This document shows, piece by piece, positions 40,401 to 55,400 of a stretch of DNA of 64,000 nucleotides. This stretch comes from Ctena decussata (lineage: Eukaryota; Mollusca; Bivalvia; Lucinida; Lucinidae), in NCBI GenBank assembly GCA_963989385.1, contig OZ022500.1, forward strand, positions 113,873,842-113,937,841, read 5' to 3'. Position numbers and translations under genes: made by a program. Position 1 is the stretch's first letter. Each line of letters opens with the position of its first letter. The notes beneath the pieces were generated by a model that saw only the letters and a program-made list of their open reading frames with translations, made no database searches and was not told where the DNA came from.

Positions 40401-43400
40401 AAAAAATTTGGGTGTCAGAATATTTATGATAAATATGAAAAAGTGTGTTATCAAGTTCATTTACATTTATATGACTTTTAACAGAGTTTCTTATAGAGAA
40501 CTAACAGGCAGGGTGAACAGTTTAATAACAGAGGTGGCAGCTTGGTACAGCTTCATCTGCTGGAATAGGTTGCTGCAGTAGACCCTTAAATACTGGTGAC
40601 CACATAAGTAGTTAAAACATTGTTATCATATGACATCGCTGTTATTCAGTGGATAAGGCCGTGTCATAAAAATCGTATGACATATATATAATAACAGTTT
40701 GGCAATTCTTACTAAAATCAATTTAGTTTGAAGGAGTTAAAATCCCATTTTAAAGGGTTATATGATAAACAGAATCTTACACCCGAGGTCATTTCATAAT
40801 GATGAAATTTATGAAACTCGCCAAAGGCTCGTTTCATAAATTTCATATGAAATGACCACTTGTGACAACATCCATGTCAACAATGCATTTTCTTACTAAA
40901 ATCATGTTCGGTTTGGAGTAGTTAAAATTCTATTTTAAAGGGTCATATGATAAACAGAATCTTACATTTATGGTCATTTCATATGAAATTTATGAAACTG
41001 ACCACTTGTGACAGCATCCATGTCAACAACACATTTTCTTACTAAACTCATGTTCAGTTTGAAGGAGTTAAAATCCCATTTTAAAGGTTCATATGACATT
41101 CGTTGTCATTTCATATGAAATTTATGAAACTCGTCGATGGTTGGTTTCATATATTTCATATGCAATGACTACTTGTGTTAAAGATCCTCTACATTCTAAA
41201 TTCCATATAGACATAGTAGGTGAGCTAAAAATTTCTCAAAGTATAGTAAAGGACATTAAAGATGAAAAAGATTTGTTTTAGGCAGAACTAATTTTGAACT
41301 TCCTGATTTTATAACTACCATGTTTTTTTTTTAAAAAACAAAACAAAACAGTACAGTAAACAGTCACACTATTATTTATGGGCTTTTCAACCCAATGGAC
41401 AGTTATAAAAATATTGGAAAGCAGTTCAAACCCTGACCAGTTGATGAGAGATGGCTACATTTGATCTTCATCTGCCCTTTGCTTTAGGCTTTCTTTCTGA
41501 AAAAAAAAACAAAAAAACCAAAAAAAACAATGGGTAGAAAATATAGGGTAGATAATCTTTTACACCAAATTAACTTCCTTGACAAGTTTGCATTGTAGGT
41601 TAGTAAATTGTAGTAAGAAAGTGACAATGAATATGAGAAAAGGTGCCATATATTATATTTATTTCTTTATAAGATGGTGTTTAATTTCCCCCCAAAAAAA
41701 TCTAGACTCGTCTCACAAGATGGATTGTCTAGAATTGGGGACTGATTTACATATTTGGGGTCATTATGGAGATGGGGAACACCCTTTCTTAAAGCCAGAT
41801 AAATACATATTCTAATGAGTTTGTAAATTACCTTGGCATTTAACAGATTCTTAAGACATACTTTGTTAATTCGTTAGTTTTCGTCAGGCAATTAAAACTT
41901 TTTTGGAAGATTCTTTGGACTAGTTCCTTGATGTTACAAAATGTATGACACTTCTTGCATGTCTCAGCAGAAATATACGTATTTTGGCGGGTTATGCGTA
42001 AATAAGGTGCAGAGTTCAGCAGCTATATGGGTTATTTTTTGTGTGGTTTATCATAATAACCTGAAATATTCGGACCCTTTACCCATTGCTAAAATTTTCT
42101 TGAAGAATCAAGAAAGTTGAGTTTACTGTCTGGTGACATGTAAGAAAAAAATAGCCGGCAGAGTAGCAAACAGTGTAGACCTTGATCTGATTGCTCCTGA
42201 GGAGCAGTCAGATCTGGGTCTGCACTGTTTGCTCACACACTTTTGTCCCAGTACTTAAGATCAATGTGACTTGTTTTTTTGCGATCCAAGTACAGTTCTA
42301 ACTAACAGTATTGGAAAACATCTATTCTGATTAAAAAAAAACAGGCCAAATCATCCCTAAATGTACATTTGGCTATGTAAATATGAAAAGCTTTTATCAT
42401 ATGTCATATTTTCATATCAAATGTTGTCATACTTTGTATATAAGCGCCATTGTTAAATGGAAACATTTATTTTATTGAACAGATTCAGTCGACACTGAGA
42501 CAAACAGCATAAATACAGTTGCTTGGACAAAAGAATCCAATATGGGATTTTATTACCATATCTAGGTTTTCTATACCCAGGTGATAATGGGCCATTATTA
42601 TTATTTTTATTGGGATGGAAGCAGTTATTTATTTATATGGAAGATCGAAGTTGGGCTTATTGTCTGCCTTGAAACATAGGTATTGCTTATCCGGTTGCAT
42701 TGGCTGTGTAAACATTATGTCGAGTTTTCTGGTTTAGCTCTGCTTTTGTGACAGTGTGCAACAAGACATACCTATTTATTTGGCTGTTAACTCTTTCAGT
42801 ACCAAAAAGCAGACAACAAAATTTACGTCTGCAAAAATTAAAAAAATGCCTTGTCCAAGACTTTTTATATTGAGAATTCAAAGACTAGAGGGCAAACAGT
42901 GTAGATCTAGATGAGACGGCTCATTATGAGCCGTCTCATCAGGATCTTCGCTGTTTGCAAATTTTTGCTTATTGCGTCACTGGGGCTTAAAGAGTTAAAA
43001 GGGGATGGGGCACAAGGGAATATTTTGTCCTGTTTGTCGAGAAGATGTTTTATTATAGAAGTATGATGGCTGAAGGCAGAGACAATGCAGACACTGATCA
43101 GGCTGCATCTTAGGTATAGTATAGTCAGGCCATTTGAGAAATGAGTGAGATGATCTTGAAAATGAAATAAACCAGAAGCTAGAATAAACTTTCCGTAAGA
43201 TTATGAGTAAAGGGCAATCCCTCTACAGCCTAAAATAAGGAGACAATTTCTCAGACAAATATTAAAGATTTGTAGAAAAATACATTGAAAGCTCCAACAT
43301 TGCACTGTTTTGCGTGCCTGTTAATATAGGCAGAACTATTTCACCCATTTGGGCAAATGTGCCTGCATTCACGTCCCACTTTGCCTAGGAGCCCCGGTAG

Positions 43401-46400
43401 CTAAGTAGGTTAAGTGCTGGCCTGCTGAACTAGCAGTCCCGGCTTCGAGCTCCGCTATAAGAGGGAATATTTTCAATTGTAAATGTGTTTCTATTGCACA
43501 CAGCCTTTCATAATCACCCACCCGTCATCGTGATATGACTGAAACACTGTTGAAAAGGATGTAAAATTGCAAGTCATCCATCCATCCCACTTTGCCAAGC
43601 ATTGGTTTAAGTTTGCAAACTGTCCTGTACATGTACAGGTCTTGTTTTATGGGGAATATAAAAATATTATCTTGTCTGGACCTCTAGCTGACACCTCAGG
43701 TGTCGTCATAATATAAAAACGATCACAATACTTGTTTATAATATGTATGGTAATGGCAGTAGTATTACGGCAGAAAGGTCTGACCCTGTACTATACTGCT
43801 CCATCAGGAAGGTAGAGTCTGATCAAGGTTTACACAGTTTCTGTTAATCCAGCCTTTTTGGGACACTGCACATAATAGTAAATTTGTAATACATTGTTTA
43901 TATTTTAGTACAGTTGCAGTAATTGGTTAGCATGTCCCAATATTTTGGATGGGTTTGGTATACAGTAGATCAATGACCTATATGCTTTTCTTCATTTTGC
44001 CTTACTTTTTGCATATAAGGGGTATATTCATCTCAAAAAGCCATGAATTTGGCAAGCTTAGTGGAATGATTAGCATGTCACCTGCCAAGTTCACAATAAA
44101 TAGGCTCTTTCAACCTGCTAAAAGAAAGATTTCCCATACTTGCAACTGCCATATTAGGATGACTGTGTGCACATTCAGGGGGAGCAAATCTGCCAGTTTC
44201 ATTTTTGTATTCACCCTCTTGGTTTGGGTCAATTCTTGTAGGAAAGAAATTGATCCTTCAGGAACAAATTCTTCCCTTAAAATTAGACACCTTTTTTGAA
44301 GAGTAACCAGACTTGAAATCACCTGAGTTGTTTCCCTTGGAAAAGGGTTGAAAATCATGGGAGTGTAGCCATACACCGTAGTACCGTTGGAACAAAAACT
44401 TAAAAATGTTGTTTATATAGAAATAAAATATTGTTTAATTTAAAAATGTTTCTTTTTCTTCAACAGGAAGTTGAAACAGACCAATTCTATAACTTCTTCC
44501 TGCCAGAGTTGGAAAGAGAAGGATACAACGGCATCTTTTCTCCAAAGTCCCGAGCAAGAACAATGACGGAGCAGGAACGAAAACATGTGGATGGTTGTGC
44601 TATTTTCTTCAGAACTTCAAAGTGAGAATCATATCAGCTGAATTTAGAGCACCATCCACTAGACTGCAATGCTTTCTTTTTTTTGTGCATTTTCAGCTGG
44701 CCAAGCTGGTTCTTTTTTTTTTCTAACTCTTTAAGCACCAAAAAGCAGACCACAAAATTTATGTCTAAAAAAATGAAAAAAAAACAACGCCTTGTCCAAG
44801 ACATTTCATATTGAGAATTCAAAGACTAGAGGGCAAACAGTGTAGATCCACATGAGGCGGCTCATTATGAGCCGCCTCATCAGGATCTACGCTGTTTGCA
44901 AACTATACTATTTTTGTCAGTGGTGCTTAAAGTGTTAAGCTGATTATAATGGTATTTAGGAACATAGAAAAGAAAAAAAATCACCTTGAATGTCATTTTT
45001 CAAATTTCACTTATGTTGAAGGTCATTAGCTGTGGGGGAGGCCCTAGAGTAGACACAACAAAACAAAAATAAAAAAATAAACTATCAAATCTTTGGTTTC
45101 TTCTTAGGAAGAATCAATAATTGCTTGTTAGTTGTTTACATTCAAGAGCTTCAGGGAGGCGTCCACATTCAAGAGCTTCAGGGAGGCTAACAAGCAAAAA
45201 AAATAAATATCTGAAGCAGTGACTATTATATACTTACTATGTAATTATTCTAAATATAGAGAGACTTTACAAATTATTTCAATTATTGTAGCTATTGAAC
45301 TAACCAAGGATAAATTGACACATCACAAATTGGTCTCCATTGCACACAGCTTTTCATTATCACCCTCCCATCGTCCGGAATACTTTTCAAAAGGGTGTAA
45401 AATCCCAAGTCATCCATACGTCCATCCATAGTAGAATAACAAACTGCAGACCCTTATCAGAAGGCCCCTGACGGGCAGTCTGATCTGGGTTGTACATTGC
45501 TTGTTCAGGCTCATCTGTCCCATTATGTGGGGCCAATATGGTGAATATCAATGTTAATTATTCATTTTTTCTCTATGAGCAAAAGATACAGTTGATCATT
45601 TTAATGTCAGGTTGACATGCTTTGAAGATTAAGAAATTTACAGTTTTTGAAGTACATTTTATGATGGATCTGGACTGCTGTAATTAGCCCCAGATAGTGG
45701 GACACCTTTCCCAATTATGGTAACTGGGTACACTTTCAGGGGAAGCAATTCTTCTGTTTTCATTTTTGTCTTCTTTATCACTTGGGGATCAACTCTTTAA
45801 GGGAAGAATCCCCCCCCCCCCCACCCCCGGAGCAAATTCTTTCCTTTAAGAGTAGACTCCTTTAAGAAGGGCTTTGTCATCCAGGGAAGCAAACAGGAAG
45901 TCACTTGAGTTGTTTCCCTTTGTAAAAATGGTGAAACAGCCATGTCCCTTAATATAATTGTCCTTAGATTTGAACAGGTCCATCAGTTTGTCATGAAAAA
46001 AAAAGTTTTCAGAATGGCAAACAGGGAAGACACTGGTCAGACTGCACCTTTTAAGAGAATGTAGCCATTTGATCTCAGTCTGCACCATTTGTCCCAGTAT
46101 TCACTTTCATCATAGTACTGTAATGACCCGAAAACATCGTACACCGGAAAGTGGATTTTAAACACATTAGTGCATCCAAATGATGCTTTAGTGAATTGCA
46201 AACATTGTAGACCCTGATCAAACTTCTCCTTCAGGAGCAGTTTGATCTGGGCTTACAATGTTTGCTCAGACCTGTCTGTCCGAATATTTAGGGTCATTAG
46301 GGTCATTACGTTAGTCAAGTTATATAGATATAAGTGATTTATGAACATTTTCCATGACTGATGATAATATTTCACTTAATAAAAATGTAAGCTAATTAAT

Positions 46401-49400
46401 TGGTAAATAGTTAAGTCACTCATCAGTAAGATATTGAGTCTGGACTAAAAAATCTAATCACACATATACTATACTTACCATAAAATTCAGAAAAAACGTG
46501 AAACATAAACCTAGATCAAACATGCACCACTTTCTAACAAATTTATATAAGAAAAAGCCTAACACAATGAAGAAGCAAGGACTTAACCCACTTCATTCGG
46601 GATACCCCTTTAGGGGTATCTGGGCAAACAGTTTGGATCCAGATCAGGCCCCAGATGTTTGTGGGGCCTGATCTGAGATCCAAACTGTTTGCTGCCTAGA
46701 CATTGTTTCTACAAGAGTTAGTTAGACCAATAGCATCAAAATATTCTTGATTTTTGATGCAGACGACAATTTAAGCAGACGACAAAACATACCCAGAATG
46801 CAACGGGTTAATGGGCTTATACAAATTCAAAGGTTGCAGAAATGGCCACAGTGACTGAATAGTTTAAATACATGTACAAGATTCAACCACAGATTTGAGA
46901 TGTATAACGTTGGTTGCAGCTTGAGGCTGATGTTAATGACCCACGCAAAGGGTAAGTCTTCACATTAGCCGAGGGCGGCAGCAAACATTAAACACCAAAA
47001 ACAAAGTGGTCGAATGTGTTATTCTTTAGTAACACACTTTCAGTTTATTTCCTGTAACACGGCTTCATCAGGATGCATATTCTAAAGCACATTTAATTGG
47101 AAAACCTCAAATTTGTTCACGTATGCCCGTCACATTTCAGGTTTCGGTTGATGAAAGAACACCTAATTGAGTTCAATCAGCTAGCCATGGCCAATGCCGA
47201 GGGTTCTGATGAAATGTTGAACAGAGTCATGACAAAAGACAACATTGGCCTAGCAGCTCTACTGGAGACTAAAGAGGGTGTCTTTGAAAGTAGCGGAGGT
47301 AAGCAGGCCTTATGGCCAGAGTCCCTAGAGCAAACAATGCAGACCCTGATGAGCAGTCTGATCAGCAACAGTTGTACAAACTGTGTTGCTCTATATTGGA
47401 GATTGAAGAATCCATTGTAAACACAGAGAAATATCTCCTAGTTTATAATGAACATAATTGTAAATGACATGAGAATGAAGTATTGCAGAAAATTACTTTT
47501 TGATAAGGAGAATTCCTAAGTCACTGCTGCACTAGAGATACACGAATATCATACCATACCTCTGCCAGGTTGCTATGGTATTCATGGTGCACCCTTGGCC
47601 TTGCAAGTATCATTGTCATTTGACAGTGATGTCACAGTGATATCACCAATGATGCTGTCACTAAGGCTTTAGTGACATCACTATGATGTCACCCACAGCT
47701 GTAAGGTTATGTTGTGCATGCTATAGCATACTATAGCACGGATGTGTTATGCATACTATTGATAGTACAATAGTGATTGAAAGTCACACAGTCAAATATA
47801 TAATTTGACAATTTTATAGTAGAACTTCTAAATACATATACAGTAGATTGGCATATTTATAAGCATTTCACCTTGTCATTTATGTCATAAGGACTGTAAA
47901 TTATATGAATCATGTTTGTTCATGTCATTTTGAATTATTCTGGAAAAAAAACACAATGAGTGAATTGTCTTGATCCTATAATGTGTGTCAGGCATTTCTG
48001 TGGTTACCAGTCCACATTTCACCTTGTTTGGAAACCACAAATCAAAGAACCATGTCAAGGGAAAACATGTTTGATATCTGGTTGCCATGGGCATAGTTTA
48101 AAACAACGAATGGAATGGGTTGTATGGAATGGGTTGGCAGGGATAATCTCCAGCTCTACCCATGGATCTGGAATGGCACTCTCACAAAAAGAATTTGCAA
48201 AGAGAGCAAATTCTTTTTGTAAGCATGCCATCCCAGGCTTTAGGAGCAATTGTAGCCAATGTAATGTAAATTATCCTATCCATTCCACTTTACTCATTCC
48301 ATTTCAGATTTTTGTCACCCGACATAGGCGGAGGGGGACTATAGAAATGACCCTCGTCCGTCCGTGTGTGTGTCCGTCCTTCCGTCCGTCCGTCCGTCCG
48401 TCCGTCCGAAATCTTGTCCCCGCAACTCCTTCTACGTCTTTCATCGGATTGATTTGAAATTTTACAGATTGTATTCTTATGATATGAAGATGTGCATGTG
48501 GTTTTCGATTTTTGTTTCGGCCATTTTTGATGGAGTTACAGCCCTTGCTGACTCAGACCTTCCGAAATCTTGTCCCCGCAACTCCTCCTACATCTTTCAT
48601 CGGATTGATTTGAAATTTTATAAACCATGATATTGGCATGTTGTCTTTGAAGAAGCAATCTTAACGGGCCTAGGTTTCTGATACATAAACAGGGCGAAAG
48701 AAGTTGAACCCCTTGTAAAACTATCCCATAGGCTTAAGACAAAATCACTTGTGTTTCATTTTATGTAACTTCCTTGTGCATATGAAATTTTCTGTTGTGA
48801 AACAGTTCTGCATCCTCTTGACATGTTCTGTTCCACAAATGTCAGTCAGCTGCCTACCAAGGCCCAGTGAATTGTGTCAGTGTACTAGTTTCATGCCCTA
48901 TCAATTCTACAGTAAAATTCAGGGTACCTTTATGACCCTAAAATTTTGGACACCCGAAAGTCGGACAATTATTGTTTGAAAATTCTGAGAAAGTTAATTT
49001 CACACACATTAATGCATCCAAATGATGCTTAGTGAATGGCAAACGTTGTAGACCCAGATCAAACTGCTCCTTCAGGAGCAGTTTTATCTGGGTCTACAAT
49101 AATTGCTCAGACCTATCTGTCCAAATATTTAGGGTCATTACGGTATGTTTTGCAAAATTTGTCAGGGATCAAGAGACACTTGAAGCTTCTAGCTGACACT
49201 TTGTAAGGTAACTTAAGATGCTACATAGAACTTGAGATACATTTCAAGTTTTTGCTGTGATTTGGCTTTAGGTAATGAAAGTGTAACTCTGGACATTTTA
49301 AGGTTTCCTCTTCCAAAACTACCCCAGATATGTAACTCGGATTTCCGTGAATCTGCTATGAGATGGTTTTTTCTCTTCCAAAACAAATTTTAAAAAATCC

Positions 49401-52400
49401 AAATCGTATAATAGGTCTAGCTTGTTGGGATCCAAATAAGTACTTTTAGCTGAAAAGAAATGTTTAAAGAGTGGAATTTAATACTTTGTATACAGTTTCT
49501 CTGTGATATGTTTGTTTTGAAAAAAAAAAATCTATTTTGTTAAAAAAATGTACGTTTTGGGGGTAAAAAGTACGAGCTGATTATTAAACATTGTAATTTG
49601 AAAAACAAAGGCTGTATTTAAATGGAGCTAAATAGAGATAAGAGCTGGTGGAGACTGATATATGATAGTTGTTTTGCTGCAGAAGAAATTAAATCTTTTC
49701 AAGGACTTGCGAGAATGTCACGTAATATGGCAAATGTCATGTTCATGTTAAGTATATGTGGTGGTGTAAAAAAGGAAAAAAGTCAATAAAAAAATAGTAA
49801 ACTGGGTCTCACTTTCACAAATCAAATAATTTGTCACATTTGACTGTCAGTAAGTCTCCCGATAATTTTGATGTTTTCCTCCTATTTCTGTTAAAAATAT
49901 TTTGCGGCGCGGCATTTAATTCTCAGTCTGAGATGATTGTAACAAGACGTCAGAATGTGGTGTTGTTGTTTAGCAACAAGAAAAATTAAGAAGAAATTAC
50001 CATTAAACACTAAGTAAAAACATTTAGGCACATGGGGATCTACTCTGTGAATTTCGTTTTTTGCCTCCCTTCTATAAGGGAATCAACTCTTTAAGTCTTT
50101 AATAGTAGACCCCATTTCTGGAGGACTATATTGTCAAGGGAAGCAAACAAGAAGTCACCAGAGTTGTTTTTCTTTATAAAAATGGTGGCAGAAAAACACA
50201 TACCATACAAGTTAAGCAAGAATACAAATTACCAAGCACATTGTAAAACACAAGTACAGTCAACTCTCTAGACATCTCAAAGTCGAACTTCAGCCCAAAC
50301 TACTGATATCTCAACGTAAATTTTCCGATCCCAGACAATTTACTTTGAGATACCAGTAGTTTGAGATAAAAGGTGTTGATGTGTAAATTCTTTGATGTAA
50401 GAAGATCCTTTGAGATATCAGGGTTCGAGATAACCGGGAGTTGACTGTATTGGGATAGATATGTTGAACAAACAAACAGTGGAGACCCAAGTCTGCACTG
50501 TATGCAACACTGCCTAAAGGGGCAAATACAGTTTTAATCCTATTATCCTGCATTTAATAAAAGGGAGGGGGCATTATATTTAGAGCATATAAAGTAGTAA
50601 ATTAGCCACTGAAATAAACAGCTTCTACAGTGAATGGATATACATGTAAATTCTACTACTTCCCTTTTTTGTTGCCCTTGGGCCGTATTAATAAAGCCAC
50701 TTAAGTCGTTGCTATGCGGTTGCTAAGGCTAAATATCTATAAAGGAGATTCCCTACAACTATGAAATTCGGTCTGGAGGAACAGTCTTTGTAAGACTGTT
50801 CCTCCAGAGCAAATTTCATAGTTGTAGGGAATCTCCTTCAAAGAAATTTAGCCTTAGCAACAGCATAGCAACCACTTAAGTCGTTTTATGAATACGGCCC
50901 CTTCTCAATAGGAGTCAACTCTAAAAGGATCTTTTCATAAAAGTAGACCTTGTTTGGAAGAGCTACCTATACTCCTTAGATGATTTTAAACATCTCGAAA
51001 AAAGGGGCAGGGGGTGTTCAGTAGAGCAGGGGAATTTATTAGGATTGATATGGTAGACTTGTCCAAACTCAAAGGTGGTTGGGTCGGGTGATGGTGCTGG
51101 GTACAGTGCTCCAGATAAGAAGGGGTAACAGAGATAATTTAGGGATAATTTTCCATATTTCTCCATTAAAACATATTTTGTGTCCCATCATTAGAACCGT
51201 CTCGGTTCTAATGAGGGATCACAACATATGTTTTCGTTGAGAAATAAGAAAAATTGTCTTCAAATTATCTTCATTACCCCCTCTTATCTGGAGCTCTGTG
51301 GGTAACTTTCAATGCCGGGGCGTCCTACTAATTTGGATAATAGTAGGGCAAGGGCCTACTGTGCTTGCAGTAGGTGCGGTTGGGGGTTGTTTGGACTTTT
51401 TTTTGTCTCTCTCTTCTATCATTTCTGTCTTCTTTCTCCCTCTCTCTGGGAGACGGCCCGATATAGACTGAATGCTGTCTCAAGGGGCCGTTAAACAACC
51501 AACCACCCAACCAATCATTACAGTAATAATCGGTTATAGTAAAAATGCCTCTGTACATAGAAATAGGGGAAATTCCTTATATGGAATTCTTTGTGGTTAA
51601 GGTAAATCAAGGACATGAAAAAATATTTCTTGCATCAAATGAAAATGTGAAAAAGACAGGTAATTAATCAGTAGAACCATCTTACTCTACATGTTGGGAC
51701 ACCCAACAATTTACTGTAAAAAATTGATTATTGACAAAATTGATCTACAGTGTACTGTCTAGCAATATGGAAAAGAATTGTAAATTAATATGAAAAAAAA
51801 AAATAAGAAGAAATGATAACAACTGAAGGAAAGGAAAACTGTGTAGACTCTGACTGGACTGCTCAGTGGGTTTAATACTGTTTGCTTGGACATTTAAAGC
51901 TTAATAATTAGGGTTATTTCAGTAAAGTTCTGAAGATGAAATGTGACGAGCTTTCAATGCTCTAGGTCAAGGTAACAGTTGTAAAATACTAATATACCAC
52001 TAGTAAAGATCCTAAACAGACTGTAGAGCTGGTCAAAATTTTGTTATAGTGGTTATTGGAATCTTGAGGCCCCAGGTGGGCAGTAAAGGCTTAGGGCTAA
52101 CTAATATATCACTCTATATGAGCCGCGACACAACAAAACCAACAATGTGGTTGTGCACCCTGCGCAGACTCAGATCAGCCTGGGCATCCGCCCAGTCTGA
52201 TCAGAGTCTTCGCTGTCCGCATAAAGGTAGCTTAGACCCCTAGCTATCGTTTGAGCACTTAACATAGAGTCTGATAAAACTAGGCGGCTGCCCAGGCTGA
52301 TCTGAGTCTTCGCTGGGCGCACAACCACATTGTTGGTTTTGTCGTGTCGCGGCTCATATGTACTTGACTCTTATTAAACTACAGTCATGCATTCTGCATT

Positions 52401-55400
52401 TACCATAAACAGTTAGACACGTCAGCCATTCTTTTCTCATATCAGGCTATGCTTGATAAAGCTTGCAACAAACAGTGTAGTTCCTAATCAGACTGCTCCT
52501 TCAATAGGAGCAGTCTGATCAGGATCTACACTGTCTGCTTGGCATTTATGTCCAGACATTCAAGATAAATGCTGCACTTTCCCCTTGAGCTGTGGATTAT
52601 AAAGTACTAGCTTACAAAAAAGCCGATTTTAAGAGGATTACATGCAGTTTGTAAGAAGATTAATAATTATAAGCGATACAATGGGGTAAGGATTCTTAGA
52701 ACATTCTTATGCAAGCAGCAAAAACTCAGATCAAGCTGCCCATGCATGCATTCTTCTTAGTGTCTTCCAGTGTTCCAATTTATAGTGCCTGGACCTGGTA
52801 CAAGCTATATAGGAATGGAGGGGATGTTAACCTGTCTGCTCAGATTAACAGGTTGATTAGTGTGTTCCTTGTCTTTCACATGTCCTAAGATGTCTGTTCT
52901 TGTGCGCCTTACACGTGTCTGCTTGAGCATGATTGAAACTAAGAGTACCAAGGTCACTGCAGTGCAGTATTGGCGCTGTTCGAACAAACATGTCATTTGA
53001 GCCACTATGTGACAAAACCTGTATTGGGGCATACTTGAACTGGATGGATACTAGACAGTCTTGAACACAGGCAGTCAGATCATCTCATGTTCTAGAGGCC
53101 AAAAGTGGACTTAAAGACTTTACATATCATAACATAATGCGATGTTTGCAGGCTGATCCAGGCAATACAGGGTAGAAATATGCTAAGATGAGTTTGCAGA
53201 GATGCAGTTGTTTTGATTTGTGAAAGAGGTGCTTAAATTAGTATTAAACTTTGAGCTGTTTAGCAAGAAGAAAGTGCAGACATTCAAGACTCCTGTCAGC
53301 CTGCATATTTATGCCCAGACATTAGTTAGTCTAGCATATTTATGCAGGCTGATCAGAGTTGTTGATGTTCATTATAAGATAAATCAGAAGCCTTAAGGCA
53401 GGGCTATGCATGTTAAAGACTTAAGTTCCTACTGGGGAATATTGTTACAAGAATTGCAGAGACAACAAGTGCATCTAGGGAAGTCTCTGATCAGTGATCA
53501 AGCCCCAGTAGCTCAGTGGATTTAGTGCTGCCCAGTTCTTTCCAACCGTAAATAGGGTTCCATTGCACACAGCCTTTCATAAGCCTGCTGGAGCTGGAGT
53601 TCTTTCCAACGGGTTCCATAATCATCATTTCATCAGCCTGATATGACAAAAGTACCATTGAAAGGGCCATAAAACCATAAGTTTTCCATCCATCTGAACA
53701 GTGATCAGACTGCTTTGATCAGACATTGCATGGGGACAGCTCACATCATTGCTTCTTTTAAACTGCATATGTTGGAAGCAAACAATGTTGGAAGTATGTT
53801 TACTTCATTTATGCTTCAGCATAATGCTGCCTGTCACTGCATATCTATAAAGGAGATGAGCCGTCATAAGTTTTACTATATTAAAGTAGGCAACATTTAT
53901 ATAAAATATGTAAAATGTCAGTCTTACTGCTGTCGTGAATTTTGACAGATATCATATACCTTTGAACAAATGTCTTGTGTTGTTGAAGAATTAGCTGTTA
54001 AATAACCAAGTAAATCACATGTTTGTCGCAAATCATAAAACATGCTACTGTGATTGCCTTTAATATTAGGACATAATATTATTAAGGAGAATGGTTACAC
54101 TTGCTTTCAGGGGAGGCAACTTTGTTGTTTTCACTTTTGCTAACCTTTCCAATTGGGATCTACTCTTAAAGGAAAGAATTTGCTCCTTGAGGAGCAAATT
54201 CTTACCTTTAAGAGTTGACCCCCTTTTGGAAGGGCTGGGATATCTAGAGAAGCAAACAGGAACTGACAAAAGTCGTTTCCCTTTGTAAAAATGATGGAAA
54301 AAAACATTTCTGGTATTAGCCTAAAATTTGAAGAGATCGATTTTACTATTTGATAGTATGCAGACCCTGATCAGAGCCCCAAAACAGGTGCTTCTGTCTC
54401 AAGCAATACTAATATACACATTAAAATAAATATTATTCTAACACAGTGCACCTATAGAAGCAATGGAAAGTTTCCGTGTTTTATTCTGCAACAATTTACT
54501 GTTTCGGAGCATGTGAGTCTAATTCTGGAGGTCACTGGCAATACTGATGTAATTTTATAACGTTTTCGAGACGTTAGAGAGTGTAACGTCTCTTTTCTGT
54601 CTAAAATCGCAGTAAAAACAAACATTTATCTTAGATACAGTTAAGAATATTAGCGGGAGAATGAACACGCTTGCAGGAAAATTGGGAGAATTTGAATGAA
54701 AATAATAATTTTTCAGCGTTTTTGCGTGTTAGAATCGAAACAGGTTAGCTCTAGCATTGAATTGTTGAGTAATAATTAACTCTTTGTCGGTCAGTTGTAA
54801 GTAGATATATCACTCCCGCTCCGCGCTCGTGATATGATCTACTTTACAACTGACCTCCAAACAGTGAATTAATACTCAACAATTCAATGCTAGAGCTGAT
54901 CTATTTCTTAAATAAAGTGTAGCACAAACAAGCTCGGAAACCCTTTTGACAGACGTCATTTAGAAGTACTGTGCTTAGTGAGCAAGACACAATCTGGTCA
55001 GTGCATGCACAGTTGCAGTCTGATTGTCAAAGGTGAGGTTTTCTCTTGACATGGCCCTAGAGTCAAGGCCAGTGCAACAAAGTGAAAATAGCAATATAAT
55101 ATTTAGGGATAGACATAGTCTGTCAAAGATACCCAGATGTTGTTATGAGTGCTTTAATTAATGAGAATTCTTAGCTGCTATTCTGCAGCATGTGACTGCT
55201 GCACATTAAATTAGAAGTAACTAGAAAACAGATTTTATTTATCCTTTTATTCAAAGAGACAGTCAGGACACCAAGGTCAGCTTGCAGTCATATTAGGGTC
55301 CATGCTACTCATTTTATGACATCAGTAAGAACAGATTTGAGAAAAGCAAAGGCAATGATCAGACTGGTTTGTTTGTGCAAGTTGATCTTGGCTTTTTCTG

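Larger units (their letters stand above)
38960..44466 (+). other. Intron 3 (5,507 bp)
   Basis: It contains a hairpin just 60 bp after the donor, an AGAGCTC-family MITE at 39499-39695, the FTTTCATATGAAAT-type tandem units at 40690-41180, TTAA MITE 42787-42998, and a SINE at 43384-43600. No coding signal was seen in 39700-40250, 41180-42160 or 43845-44160. Confidence 0.7.
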
